Source: Bin87 sp965116785
GTDB lineage: Bacteria; Chloroflexota; Dehalococcoidia; Lucifugimonadales; UBA3495
Assembly (NCBI GenBank): GCA_965116785.1
Contig: OZ220731.1
Location: 3,348,001 to 3,412,000 of the forward strand
Direction: 5' to 3'
DNA length: 64,000 nucleotides
Positions 36,955-45,749 of the stretch are shown in pieces. Position numbers and translations under genes: made by a program. The number at the start of each line of letters is the position of its first letter. The first letter of the stretch is position 1. The notes below the pieces were generated by a model. It searched no databases. It was not told the DNA's origin and saw only the letters and a list, made by a program, of their open reading frames with translations.

Positions 36955-38094
36955 ATGGCATTCCGCTTCATTCATTCCGCCGACTGGCAGATCGGCAAAG
37001 TCTTCCGCTTCGTTGATGGGGCGGAGATGGGCGGCCTCCAGTTGGCGCGACTGGAGGCGATCACGTGCATCGGCAAACTGGCCGACGAGCATGATGTGAG
37101 CCATGTATTGGTTGCGGGCGACGTTTACGACCACGCCGCTCCCTCTCCCCACACGCGGAACCAGGTCGTCGAGCGAATGCGAGCGTACAGCTCGGTGCAG
37201 TGGCATCTTTTGCCCGGGAACCATGATCCGTACCAACCCAACGGACTGTGGGACCAGCTCAGAAGCCGCGGCCTGCCTGACAACATCCACCTGCATACCG
37301 AACCTGCCACCAGCGTCATCGAGCAGGACACCGCCGTGCTGCTTCCGGCTCCACTCGAACATCGTCGCACCCTCAATGACCCGACCGCCTGGATGGACGC
37401 TCAGGTCAGCGACGCCGACTTGATCCGCATCGGCTTGGCTCATGGCGCCGTCCAAGGCTTTGATACGGATGAGGAGCAGCGAGCCAACCCCATCGACCCC
37501 GCGCGACCGCAATACGCTCGTCTCGACTACCTGGCGCTGGGCGACTGGCACGGAGAGCTTCGGGTAAACGAGCGCTGCTGGTACAGCGGCACGCCCGAGA
37601 CGGACTCGTTCCAGACGCGCGGCAGGGGCACGGCCCTGTTGGTGGAAATCGACGGCCCGAATGAGTTGCCACGGGTCACTCAGCTCTCGACAGGTCAGTA
37701 CCACTGGGTATCGCTCGATGAGCGCGTGGAGAGCCCCGAAGACGTGGATCTACTCGAACACAAACTGCGGAACCTGAACGGTGACCTCAACCACACTCTG
37801 GTCGATCTGAAACTCTCGGGAGCCCTCTCACTGGCTGACTTGCAGAATTTCGAGGAACTGATCGTCGAGGGAGCGGCCGCAGCGCTCTTTCATCTTCGGA
37901 TTGACCGCGAGCAGCTGTTTCCGGAACCCACTGACGACGACCTTGACAGCATTGACCCAGGCGGAATCGTGCGCGCCGCTGCTGACAGGCTTCGCGGGAT
38001 GGTCAAGGCAGGGGGGAGTGATGCCGAACTCGCACGCGCCGCTCTTCATCGACTCTACGTCGAACACAAGAAGCTTGAATCGGGGCAACGATGA
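36955..38094 (+). CDS. SbcD/Mre11/YhaO-like metallophosphoesterase
   Basis: The 379-aa nuclease starts at an ATG only 14 bp after TnpB copy 1. The phosphoesterase motifs are in order: HSADWQIGK (8-16), VAGDVYD (about 52-58), LPGNHD (about 84-89), GLAHG and LGDWHG. These provide the two-metal site of Mre11-type nucleases. It pairs with the SbcC-like ATPase whose ATG overlaps its TGA (ATGA). The layout and the lack of a zinc hook in the partner resemble B. subtilis YhaO/YhaN rather than canonical SbcCD. It probably processes DNA ends or hairpins. The insertion just upstream may have replaced its promoter. Confidence 0.9.
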   Translation: MAFRFIHSADWQIGKVFRFVDGAEMGGLQLARLEAITCIGKLADEHDVSHVLVAGDVYDHAAPSPHTRNQVVERMRAYSSVQWHLLPGNHDPYQPNGLWDQLRSRGLPDNIHLHTEPATSVIEQDTAVLLPAPLEHRRTLNDPTAWMDAQVSDADLIRIGLAHGAVQGFDTDEEQRANPIDPARPQYARLDYLALGDWHGELRVNERCWYSGTPETDSFQTRGRGTALLVEIDGPNELPRVTQLSTGQYHWVSLDERVESPEDVDLLEHKLRNLNGDLNHTLVDLKLSGALSLADLQNFEELIVEGAAAALFHLRIDREQLFPEPTDDDLDSIDPGGIVRAAADRLRGMVKAGGSDAELARAALHRLYVEHKKLESGQR

Positions 38095-40778
38095 AGCTGC
38101 GCAGGCTCTCAGTCAACCAGCTGAAGCGCTTCACCGCGCCGACACAGTTGGGCGAGCTCAGCGATGGTCTCAATCTTGTCGTTGGACCGAACGAGCTCGG
38201 CAAATCGACCCTGTTGGATGCGCTTCGGGCGGTGCTGTTCGAGCGCCACGGCTCCAGGGCGCACCCAATCGTGGCATTGCAAAACGACCGAAGCGGCGCG
38301 GCGCCGGTCGTGGAACTGGTTTTTGAAGTCGACGGTGCTGAGTACACGCTGACCAAGCGCTTCGTCAGGAGCGCCTTTGCGCGGCTGCAGTGTCCTGATG
38401 GAACGGTCCTTGAATCGGACGCTGCCGAAAACGAGCTGCGCAACCTTCTGGGTTTCGCCGAGGCAGGCAATCGGGGCGCGACTTCGGAATCCCTTGGCAT
38501 GTGGGGCGTCCTGTGGGTTCTACAGGGGCGGTCATTTGGCCGGCCGGACCTGCCCGCCTCAGCGCTAGCGAGTCTCAGCGCGGGGCTGGAGTCCGAGGTG
38601 GGGAACGTCCTCGGAGGCCGCCGTGGCAGAGAGCTGCCGCAGGTCATACAACAGCAGCAGGAAGCACTGGTGACTCCGGCACGGCGTCAGCCGCGCGGCG
38701 CATACAAGGACGCGCTTGACAACGTCAGCGAGCTCGAACAACGTCTCAGCGATCAACGGCAGCAGAAGTCGGAGATGTCAGAGACGCTCGAGCAGCTGGC
38801 CGCGACGACGGAACGGCTTGCGCGGCTGGAGGACGGCAGCCAGGATCGCATCGATCAGAAGGAACTTGCGGAGGCTCGGGAGCAGCTTGCCGAGGTCATG
38901 CGCCACGACCTGCAACTCGAAGCTGCTCACAGCGAACTCCAGAACCGGCTGAGGCAGTTCGAGCAAGCCGAACGCGCCCAAACCGACCGCGCATCCCGGA
39001 GAGCGGAGCTCAAGGCGGATCAGGAAAAGCTGAAGCAGGACACCGAGCGGCTGGGGGAACGCCAACAACGTCAGCAAGAATCGTCGGCCGCACTTGATGA
39101 ACTCCGGCAGGCTGCGACGGACGCAGAAGCGGCCGTTAAAGCAGCGACACAGTCAGAGGCCAGATGGCGCCGCGCATTGGATCGAATCACTCGCTCCGCA
39201 GAGTTGAACGACCTGCTCCGCCAACAGAGCGCTGTCGAAGATGCGCAGGAGCGACTCGCTGACTCCCGGCGGCAAGCCGAGCAGATCAAGGTCACGGATG
39301 AATCGCTGCAACGGATCCGCCAAGCCACGGACGCGGCCGAACAGGCAAATGCGCGGCTCAGCGTGGCGGCAACGCGCGTCACCTTTGACATTCCGAGCGA
39401 CCGTCTTGCAGGCATTGAGGCCGACGGCGTTCCATTGACGGACCCGCCCGCGAGCATCGAGGCAGTGGAGCCGGTCACCGTCACCATCCCCGAGCGGGGG
39501 AGGATCCTCATTGAGCCGGCCGTCGCCGACCGTGACCAGCTCTTGCGCGCGGAACGGGAAGCCAAAGCAGAGCTGGAGGCTGCACTCGGCGAAGTCGAGG
39601 CGGAAACGCTTGCCGAAGCGCAGATCCTGCGCGACCAACGGCGTGATCTCGAAGTCATCGCCGACGCGGCCCAACAGGAACTGGAACGAATCGCGCCGGA
39701 CGACGGCGCAGCGACACTTCAACCTCGAATCGACGAGCTGCGCCGGACGCTGGAGGGCCTGCCGGCGGACGAGGATACGCCGGCAAAGGAGCAAGCCGAG
39801 GCCGCCCTGGAATCCGTTCAGGCGGAACTTCAGAAGGCAAGGGACGAGGAACGGGTCGCTCGCGAGGCTGTGGATGAGAGGGCGCGATCCGTCACCGACC
39901 TCGAGGTGGAAGTGCGCACACTTCAAAACGCCGTGGATAGTCAGACCGAGGTGGTTGAAAGGCGAGAGGAACAGCTCCGGAGCGACGCCGAAGGCGTACC
40001 GGATCAGGAACTCGCAGACGCGTGCGAAACGGCAGCGCAGGCCGTGACGGAACAGAAACAGGCCGTTTCCTCACTGGAAGCGGAGCAACCTGCCGGTGCC
40101 AGGACGCGGCTGGAGGCGCGCATCACACGACTGCAGGCGGCGATTGAACAACGCGACCGCGACCGCGTCAATCTACGAATCGAGAGCGTCCGCTTGAGTG
40201 AGCGCATCGAGGTTCACGACAGTGCCGGCATCGACGAAGCCGTCGAACACACACAGCATGAACTTGAACAGGCGACACTCCGACGCGACCGTTTTGAACG
40301 CGAAGTCGAGGTCCTGGACCTCTTGGCCGAAACGCTTCGCACCGCTGAGAGCGACGCCAAAGAACGCTACGTCGCCCCGGTCGTCAATCGCATCCATCCG
40401 TACCTTCAAATGCTCTTCCCTGACGCTGCAATCAGCATCGGCGAGGATATGTACATCACGGGGATGTCCCGCCACGCGGGATACGAGGAAAGCTTCGATC
40501 ATCTGAGCATGGGTACTCAGGAGCAGATCGCCGTCCTCGTTCGCCTGGCCTTCGCCGAAATGCTGATTGACCAGGGAGCGCCCGCCGCCGTGGTCCTGGA
40601 CGATGCGCTGGTGTTTTCCGACGACCAGCGGATGCGGCTGATGTTCGACATCCTCTCGCACGCCGCACAGCGGGTGCAGATCCTGGTTTTCACCTGTCGT
40701 GAGCAACTCTTCGAGGGTCTCGGCGCTCACCAACTGCAGCTCGCTGAGGTCGATCCCGAGACTCTCCGCTCGGCCTAA
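38091..40778 (+). CDS. SbcC/Rad50/YhaN-like ATPase
   Basis: The 895-aa product is translationally coupled to the nuclease before it. Walker A is GPNELGKST (32-40), with Leu-Gly in place of the usual Ala-Gly. The ABC signature LSMGTQEQ lies near residue 805 and Walker B VVLDDALVF near 832. Two long coiled-coil stretches (about 190-400 and 490-760) flank a short globular part containing ERGRILIEP. No CxxC zinc hook is visible at the coiled-coil apex, unlike Rad50/SbcC and as in YhaN. A conserved LWVLQGRSF follows the first lobe. It should form the clamp-like ATPase of a nuclease complex. Nothing is broken. Confidence 0.9.
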   Translation: MKLRRLSVNQLKRFTAPTQLGELSDGLNLVVGPNELGKSTLLDALRAVLFERHGSRAHPIVALQNDRSGAAPVVELVFEVDGAEYTLTKRFVRSAFARLQCPDGTVLESDAAENELRNLLGFAEAGNRGATSESLGMWGVLWVLQGRSFGRPDLPASALASLSAGLESEVGNVLGGRRGRELPQVIQQQQEALVTPARRQPRGAYKDALDNVSELEQRLSDQRQQKSEMSETLEQLAATTERLARLEDGSQDRIDQKELAEAREQLAEVMRHDLQLEAAHSELQNRLRQFEQAERAQTDRASRRAELKADQEKLKQDTERLGERQQRQQESSAALDELRQAATDAEAAVKAATQSEARWRRALDRITRSAELNDLLRQQSAVEDAQERLADSRRQAEQIKVTDESLQRIRQATDAAEQANARLSVAATRVTFDIPSDRLAGIEADGVPLTDPPASIEAVEPVTVTIPERGRILIEPAVADRDQLLRAEREAKAELEAALGEVEAETLAEAQILRDQRRDLEVIADAAQQELERIAPDDGAATLQPRIDELRRTLEGLPADEDTPAKEQAEAALESVQAELQKARDEERVAREAVDERARSVTDLEVEVRTLQNAVDSQTEVVERREEQLRSDAEGVPDQELADACETAAQAVTEQKQAVSSLEAEQPAGARTRLEARITRLQAAIEQRDRDRVNLRIESVRLSERIEVHDSAGIDEAVEHTQHELEQATLRRDRFEREVEVLDLLAETLRTAESDAKERYVAPVVNRIHPYLQMLFPDAAISIGEDMYITGMSRHAGYEESFDHLSMGTQEQIAVLVRLAFAEMLIDQGAPAAVVLDDALVFSDDQRMRLMFDILSHAAQRVQILVFTCREQLFEGLGAHQLQLAEVDPETLRSA

Positions 40779-40784
40779 TCCTGT

Positions 40785-41186
40785 TCAGGTTTGCGGGCTC
40801 TCGAAGGGGGTAGTCGCGGTTTCGGTGCCCTTCACGTGCTGGACAGTGGCTCGGGGCTGACGGCCGGTTCGCAGGCCGACGTGAGGGCCGCCCTGGGCGA
40901 GTGCTGTGCGTTCGCACTGATGCTGGGCAGTCGGTTCCGGCACGACGGGGCCGTGGCCGGTGATGGTCAGCACGCTGCCGCCGTCTAGGTCGGCGCGGAG
41001 CCCTGGATCCTTGACGGCTTCCTGCAGCGGGGTTCCGTCGTCGACGGCCACGCCGCCGCCCAGTTCGCGGGTCTCGGCCAGCAGCCGGCGTCCCGCCTGG
41101 CGGGCGGTCGACGCCACCAGCGTTAGCTCGGTCTCGGCGACCTCGCCGGCGATGTGGGAGATGATCAATTTGGCTCGGGGCGACAT
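40785..41186 (-). CDS. Hypothetical protein (weak support)
   Basis: A minus-strand frame of 187 codons is open here. The part from the ATG at 41186 (MSPRAKLIISHIAGEVAETE) has good composition, including GPVVPEP and ADLDGGSVLTITGHG. It looks like a compact alpha/beta protein with a disordered tail. Sequence before the ATG is poor, and a neighbouring frame upstream (RVPGDHRFPTACVLHLGQEA) may be an older 5' part lost by a frameshift near 41.34 kb. No family is known to me. Confidence 0.4.
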   Translation of the reverse strand: MSPRAKLIISHIAGEVAETELTLVASTARQAGRRLLAETRELGGGVAVDDGTPLQEAVKDPGLRADLDGGSVLTITGHGPVVPEPTAQHQCERTALAQGGPHVGLRTGRQPRATVQHVKGTETATTPFESPQT

Positions 41187-41702
41187 CGTCCACTCGGCGA
41201 GCACGGACCGGACGCGTGGTCCCTCAGCAACGAGCGGAGCCGTGTTGCTCGTCCGGTGGATGGCCGTAGGCGTGTCGGCGCCGAGTTCGTGCTGCTGCGC
41301 GGGATGCTGGTCCTCGCAACGGGCGGCGGACTGGATGCCGGCCGGCATCCACTGGGCGACGTGGCGACGCGACGGCGATTCTCCGGTCGGCGAGGGCCGT
41401 GGTGCGCTTCACCTGCCGTGTGTCGGATTCCGCCTGCTGGAGGGCGGCGGCCTCTTGGCCGAGGTGGAGTACGCATGCGGTGGGGAAGCGGTGATCGCCC
41501 GGGACGCGGATGACGGCGTCGGATCCGGTCGGGCTTAGTAACTTCGCGGTGGGCTTTGTCTCGAGCCGGCAGCATGGTGGTCTGGGCATTGGCGTCCCGT
41601 CCCTCAGGGAACGTGTCGCTGGTCACGCCTTGGCTTCGCGCTCCTTGCCGCGGATGTCGGCTCCCTTCGTGGCCGTGGGTCGGCTGACGCAGCATTGCCG
41701 GA

Positions 41703-42870
41703 GTCCGCGCTGGAGCCACGGAGACGGCCTCCGGCCCTTCCGGTGGACTTTTCCGCGTCGGGGATCTGAGGGCCGTCCAGGGCCGCGAAGCGCGGAAATT
41801 CGCGGTGCTGTGCAGTGTTGGTGCTGCGGCTGACGTGCCCTAGCGGTCTGACGGCAGCGGGCTGCTGGGTGAACGTTGCTCAGGTTGCCCGCAGGCTGAG
41901 CCAAGGCTGCTCCTGTGTCCTTGGGCGCGGCGTAAGGCCAGTGCTCGTCGGTGGCTGAACAGGGCCTCTCCGTGCCCCTGCGACGTCGGGAACATGGTTC
42001 TGGGATGCCGACGCTGCGGCGTGGCAGGCCACTGACCGGGGCCTTCTGGCAGCCGTCGTGGAAGACGAGGACCCGTTCCTCTCCGTTGTCTTCCGGCAGG
42101 TCGTTCACGGCAGCCTCGGCGGAGCTGCGGACGGCCTCGCCGCACGACAGGCACGTGGTCCTGACACGACACTTCCCTGCTCCCACGGCTTCGTCATGCC
42201 GTCGTACTGGACGTGGCCAAATCCTTGCGCTGGAGCCTCTCTGTGGGCCCCCCGCGCTCCGCAGGCAGGATTTCCCCTTCGGGACTCCGGAGACTCTCTC
42301 CGTGGCTGTGTGCGCGATTTTCGCCAGGCTTCGGTCGGTGCCGGTGTTTCCGGTCGCTGTGGCCTTTCGAGCTGTTGCTGGCCACCTGCTGGCGGCGCTC
42401 CGGCGCGTGTGTCGGACGTGGCCGAATTCCTGCCCAGGAGCCACGGAGAGCCCCTTGGATGCCGTCATTCTGAACTTCCCCCGATCTGGCGGCCGTGGCT
42501 GCTCTGGGCTCCCAGGTGGGGGATTTCGGCAGCGGACGCCACCAGTCGGCCATTGGCCGACTGGTGGCTGAATTCTTGCGCTGGGTCCTCTGTGGAGTCC
42601 CTTCCTGCTTCGGAGGCAGGATTTTCCTTTCGGGACTGCGAGGGCTGTCTCTGGCCCTCTGTGCGCGATTTCCGCCGGTTCGCTCGGCGGTCGGTCCGCT
42701 GTGGCGACACGGCGCCGCTGTCGGCGCGGGCTGCTTGTGGGTCTCCCCTGGTCGGCAGGTGCCCGAATTCTTGCGCTGGGGGTGCTGTGCGGCCCTCTCC
42801 GGCTTTTGGGGCAGGATTCTCCTTCCGGACTCCGGAGACTCTCTCCGGGGCTCTGCGGGCGATTTTTCGA
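41703..42870 (+). repeat. Array of GC-rich interspersed repeats
   Basis: At least five copies of one unit lie in this 1.2-kb stretch. Full units of about 110-125 bp are at 42211-42335, 42562-42680 and 42762-42870. They read AATTCTTGCGCTGGG, then GGCAGGATT, TTCGGGACTCCGGAGACTC, TCTCCG and GCGCGATTTTCGCC. Partial units are at 41703-41755 and 42417-42460 (GAATTCCTGC, CAGGAGCCACGGAGAG). The central CCGGAGACTCTCTCCGG is a perfect hairpin in the last copy. Long open frames on both strands are a side effect of GC content and repetition. The array lies just downstream of the rep gene, where ColE2-type origins sit. No gene is called here. Confidence 0.75.
42542..42564. repeat. Perfect 10-bp inverted repeat (hairpin) in the repeat array
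   Basis: CCAGTCGGCC and GGCCGACTGG are separated by ATT, directly before one of the full repeat units. There is no T-run, so it is not a simple terminator. Confidence 0.6.
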
Positions 42871-42980
42871 CGCCACTGACCGGTTTCCGCTGGTTCCGGC
42901 AATCCGTCGGATTTCTCCGGCTTTCCGCCGCCGCAGGCTCCGGTGCCGGCGGCCGGTCGGGAATCCGGCTTTTCGGCCTC

Positions 42981-43040
42981 GAATTTTCGAAAAACCGCGA
43001 AAATTTCTTTTTTGGCGGGCCCTAAGCCATTTTTTGCCCC
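42981..43040. other. AT-rich segment downstream of rep
   Basis: This is a locally AT-rich block (GAATTTTCGAAAAACCGCG, AAAATTTCTTTTTTGGCG) in very GC-rich surroundings, between the repeat array and the rep stop codon. Such a segment could be a replication-unwinding site or a terminator for rep. The core CGAAAAACCGCGAAAA recurs, inverted, at 49393-49408. Confidence 0.4.
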
Positions 43041-43106
43041 CCGCCGGGCCGGATTAACCCTGTTATGGGATGATAGTTCCCCATTGCGGTGCGGTGACCG
43101 TGGGGT

Positions 43107-44117
43107 TCACGTTCGGGAGTTGCGCCGGGCCTTCCGGATCTTGGCGAGGTCGCGGTCGATGGTGATGATCGCGACGCCGAAGTGGTTGGCCAGCCACTTT
43201 CTGGAGTAGCCGAGGTCGAACATCAGGGCCACCGTCTCGGCTCTGCCTTGGTAGTCATAACCGGGCTTGCCTGGGTGCCAGCGCCTCGTGTTGCGGGCGG
43301 TCTGGATTTCGCTGAAGGTCGCCTCGTCGAACTGCCGCAGGCTGTACCTGGCACAACTCCTGGCTATCGAGCGGCACTCGGAGTCGGGGAGCGGGTTGTC
43401 GGCCCACTGCTGGATGTTCAGGAGACGGACGCGTTCGAGCCATTCGCCGTCTGGTCCTTGGTGCAGGATCGTCCGGGCCCACTTGGGCTGGTGAGCGAGC
43501 TTGACGCAGAAATCGAACAGGTCCTGGTTCCGACCCACGCCCGTGGGGATGACCGGCTTCGGGATCACCCTGGGCAGCCAGTCGCGGAGTTCGGCCAGGG
43601 GGTATGGTGCTGCTCGGAACCACTGGGTGCTGCAACCCGCCGGCGGGTGCAGCGGGTTCTTGGTCATCAGCCCGTTGTAGCGGCAGTCGGCGCCGAAGTG
43701 TACGGCGAGTCCTTCGTAGACTTCTCGGAAGAACCTCAGCGGCTCCGGGTACGCGGCGTCGTGGCGGGCCACGGGTTTCTCGAGGGCGAGGGCGACGTGG
43801 TAGGTCGTGGGCTGGGAGTCCTTGCGGACCTGCCAGTTCGGAGTCGGGCCGTCGACCTCGAACTCCCAGCGGTCGGGGTCGTCGATGTCGAAGATCATGG
43901 CCGTGTAGGCGTGTGGCGGGTTGCCTTCGATGTAGGGCCATTCGGCCCAGGCTTCCCGGGCAGGCCGGCGGCCTTGGATCTTCTTCGACTGGTCGGCGAC
44001 TAGCGGGTACTGGTGGGCGGCCTGCAGGCCATGCTCGAAGAGGGGCAGGGGTAGCTGGTTGTCGGGAACGCGTGCGCTCTTACGGCGCCGCGCGCCCTTC
44101 TGGGGGGCGGAAGGCAT
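43107..44117 (-). CDS. rep: Plasmid replicase/primase (ColE2-RepA-like) with C-terminal HTH
   Basis: The 336-aa protein has the Replicase domain of theta plasmids. HAYTAMIFDIDDPDR (acidic FDIDD at 76-80) is followed by PTPNWQVRKDSQPTTYHVAL, then FFREVYEGLAVHFGADCRYNG, then MTKNPLHP, and a PriCT-type helical region (about 195-265). The end (YSRKWLANHFGVAIITIDRD) is a helix-turn-helix, probably for origin binding. It would prime replication of a plasmid or plasmid-like integrative element. It is the best evidence that the surrounding DNA is an integrated replicon. Transcription runs leftward toward the repeat array. A partition gene is not seen. Confidence 0.85.
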   Translation of the reverse strand: MPSAPQKGARRRKSARVPDNQLPLPLFEHGLQAAHQYPLVADQSKKIQGRRPAREAWAEWPYIEGNPPHAYTAMIFDIDDPDRWEFEVDGPTPNWQVRKDSQPTTYHVALALEKPVARHDAAYPEPLRFFREVYEGLAVHFGADCRYNGLMTKNPLHPPAGCSTQWFRAAPYPLAELRDWLPRVIPKPVIPTGVGRNQDLFDFCVKLAHQPKWARTILHQGPDGEWLERVRLLNIQQWADNPLPDSECRSIARSCARYSLRQFDEATFSEIQTARNTRRWHPGKPGYDYQGRAETVALMFDLGYSRKWLANHFGVAIITIDRDLAKIRKARRNSRT

Positions 44118-44229
44118 CGAGTACTCCAGGATGGGCTGGTCAGGCCCGTGGTCGATTAGCGGTTGACTTTCCTGGATGGTAACGTGATGCCGATGTGCCT
44201 CGTGTTGCAGCGATCGTTCCCAACCGATC

Positions 44230-44361
44230 GGTTAGAATGGACGCGGATGGCGTTCCGAGTTGTTGCCCGGGTATCTGGGCGGTGGCACAGGACACATCGA
44301 GTACGGCTCGGGCCCCGCCGCGGGAGTGGTTCCCCGCAACAAAGGCGGGGCTTGGGTTTTT
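44230..44361 (+). ncRNA. Possible short RNA upstream of rep (candidate)
   Basis: On the plus strand TAGAAT at 44233-44238 could be a -10 box. The stretch that follows is GC-rich and able to fold, and it ends in a rho-independent terminator at 44331-44361. It contains no good coding frame. Many theta plasmids control rep through small RNAs transcribed from its upstream region, so a counter-transcript or leader is possible. No family match is claimed and the promoter is weak. Confidence 0.3.
44331..44361 (+). terminator. Rho-independent terminator
   Basis: The stem CCCCGC/GCGGGG (44332-44337, 44345-44350) with loop AACAAAG is followed by CTTGGG and TTTTT. It ends whatever is transcribed rightward from near 44.24 kb. 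Confidence 0.65.
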
Positions 44362-44451
44362 AGGTTAGCAACGGTTCTGGCCTTTCCCAGAGTCGGCGTC
44401 GCGGAGCAGCGTTGATCGGGGCTACAGGCTGCGCTGGCATCAAGCAATCAA

Positions 44452-44467
44452 GTAATCATCTGATTAC
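44452..44467. promoter_or_regulatory. Perfect palindrome, possible operator
   Basis: GTAATCA-TC-TGATTAC is a 7-bp perfect inverted repeat with a 2-bp centre. It lies just beyond the stop codon of the lipoprotein gene and upstream of rep. It is typical of a dimeric repressor site, but no regulator gene is assigned. Confidence 0.4.
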
Positions 44468-44495
44468 ATGAGCACATGATGAGTTGGCGTTGTGT

Positions 44496-45518
44496 TTACG
44501 GCTTTGGCAGGTACATCGGGCCAGCAGTGATCCGTTCTACTTCGGTGACTTCGTCCGCGGACAGTTGGTCGGGCTCGTCTGCGTATGGTTCTTCGAACGG
44601 AACCCAGTACCCGTAGAACAGTTGCGGGTAGTAAAGCTGGCATGGGTCGCTGCGTGTGCCGCGGTGGGCCAGAGTGGCGCCTACGAGGTGCCACCAGTCT
44701 TTATTGAATTCCCCGCCGTACTCGACAGCCAGCGCCTTGGTCTCGTTGCTCGTGGGTACGTTCTGGTTGTAGGCGTACTCTTGGTCACTGAGACGACGCA
44801 GGAGCTCGTAGGGCGGCTCCGACATTTCGAGCAGTTCTTGCCCTGACATGTCCAGCCATTTCAGGACACGGACGTATTGGTTCGGGATCTCGTAGGCCGC
44901 GGTGTCGTCGTGGCGAACAGCGGCACTGGCCAAGTTGTCCCACTCCGAGTCGGCGAGGTTCATCAGGTTGCGCTTGCATTCTGCTTCGTACTGGACATTA
45001 CGCTGGTCGGCGTTAGTCATGCCGAGTGGTTCGGACCAGTACATCCAGCAGGTGCCGACTAAGTTTGTCCAACCGTCGTGCGGAAAGTCGCGGTAATCGT
45101 GGTCGTAGGTCACAGGGTTGGTGCTGAATGGCCTGTTGACGCTGGTGGAATTGTTCTCCAGCCGTGTTCTCCAGATGGTCCGGTCGAGGTCGTCCATCGT
45201 GTCGGGGTTCAGCTTGGCGAACTCCGCGTAGATGTGCGGCTTCAGGTTGTCGAGAGCCCAGGCTTGGCACCAGCGTTGGTCTTCAGACTTGGTTCGCTGG
45301 GCTGTAGCGAGTTCGCGTGCGGTCCGTGGTGACTCTTCCGAGTTCTTTGCATCGGTGATGTTCTTTCTGAGTCGTTCGAAGTCCTCGTTGGTGATGCGCC
45401 CGTCGTTCTCCTGGCTGGTGAGCAGGATCACGGTGTTGTCGTCGGAGAAGACCGAGCATGCTGTCGTCAGGCTGAGGATCAGTACGGCGGTTGCCGTGAT
45501 GATCTTCTTGCTAGGCAT
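44496..45518 (-). CDS. Lipoprotein of unknown function
   Basis: The 340-aa product starts at an ATG preceded by AAAGGAGG. It has a lipoprotein signal (SKKIITATAVLILSLTTAC, Cys21). The mature part is acidic and rich in Trp, Tyr and Asn with a few Cys (WCQAWALDNLKPHIYAEF; VGTCWMYWSEPLGMTNADQR; DPCQLYYPQLFYGYWVPFEE). No family is recognised. It is probably exported and lipid-anchored. It lies inside the plasmid-like element between rep and TnpB copy 2, so it could serve conjugation or surface exclusion, but nothing in the sequence proves that. Confidence 0.8.
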   Translation of the reverse strand: MPSKKIITATAVLILSLTTACSVFSDDNTVILLTSQENDGRITNEDFERLRKNITDAKNSEESPRTARELATAQRTKSEDQRWCQAWALDNLKPHIYAEFAKLNPDTMDDLDRTIWRTRLENNSTSVNRPFSTNPVTYDHDYRDFPHDGWTNLVGTCWMYWSEPLGMTNADQRNVQYEAECKRNLMNLADSEWDNLASAAVRHDDTAAYEIPNQYVRVLKWLDMSGQELLEMSEPPYELLRRLSDQEYAYNQNVPTSNETKALAVEYGGEFNKDWWHLVGATLAHRGTRSDPCQLYYPQLFYGYWVPFEEPYADEPDQLSADEVTEVERITAGPMYLPKP

Positions 45519-45626
45519 GGTTTGGGTTGCCTCCTTTGGTTGCCATGAAGGAGGGCTGACTTGTTCGGCTGGGCTTGTCGCGGCCTTCTGCTGTGCATTG
45601 GTGCGGATTGCATCTGTGCAGGTCCG

Positions 45627-45749
45627 TCAAATGCTGTTCAGCTGGTCGCGTACCCATTGGAGGCTGTTCGGCTTGGTGTATTCCTCTGCCCAGCCGTCGA
45701 GGATCTGCTCGAGCGTGTCGTAGTAGCGTGCCTCGTGGTCGCCGTCGGG
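45627..45749 (-). pseudogene. Small gene, 3' part, split by TnpB copy 2
   Basis: The minus strand encodes PDGDHEARYYDTLEQILDGW, AEEYTKPNSLQWVRDQLNSI and a TGA stop at 45627. It continues exactly in frame from the 5' part at 47087-47314 when the element is removed. Joined, the gene has 116 codons plus stop. Confidence 0.8.

Noticed and set aside
38091..40778. Canonical SbcC/Rad50 with zinc hook
   Set aside because: No CxxC is present at the coiled-coil centre; the pair is better described as YhaO/YhaN-like.
41703..42870. CRISPR array
   Set aside because: The repeats are long, imperfect and unevenly spaced (about 200-350 bp), without uniform spacers, and no cas genes are present.
41623..42876. 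417-codon minus-strand frame in the repeat array
   Set aside because: It is Pro/Arg/Ser-rich low-complexity sequence produced by GC-rich repeats, with equally long frames on the other strand and no ribosome-binding site.
44230..44361. tmRNA or 6S RNA
   Set aside because: The stretch is too short and lacks the tRNA-like ends or the central bubble; only a generic structured leader with terminator can be supported.
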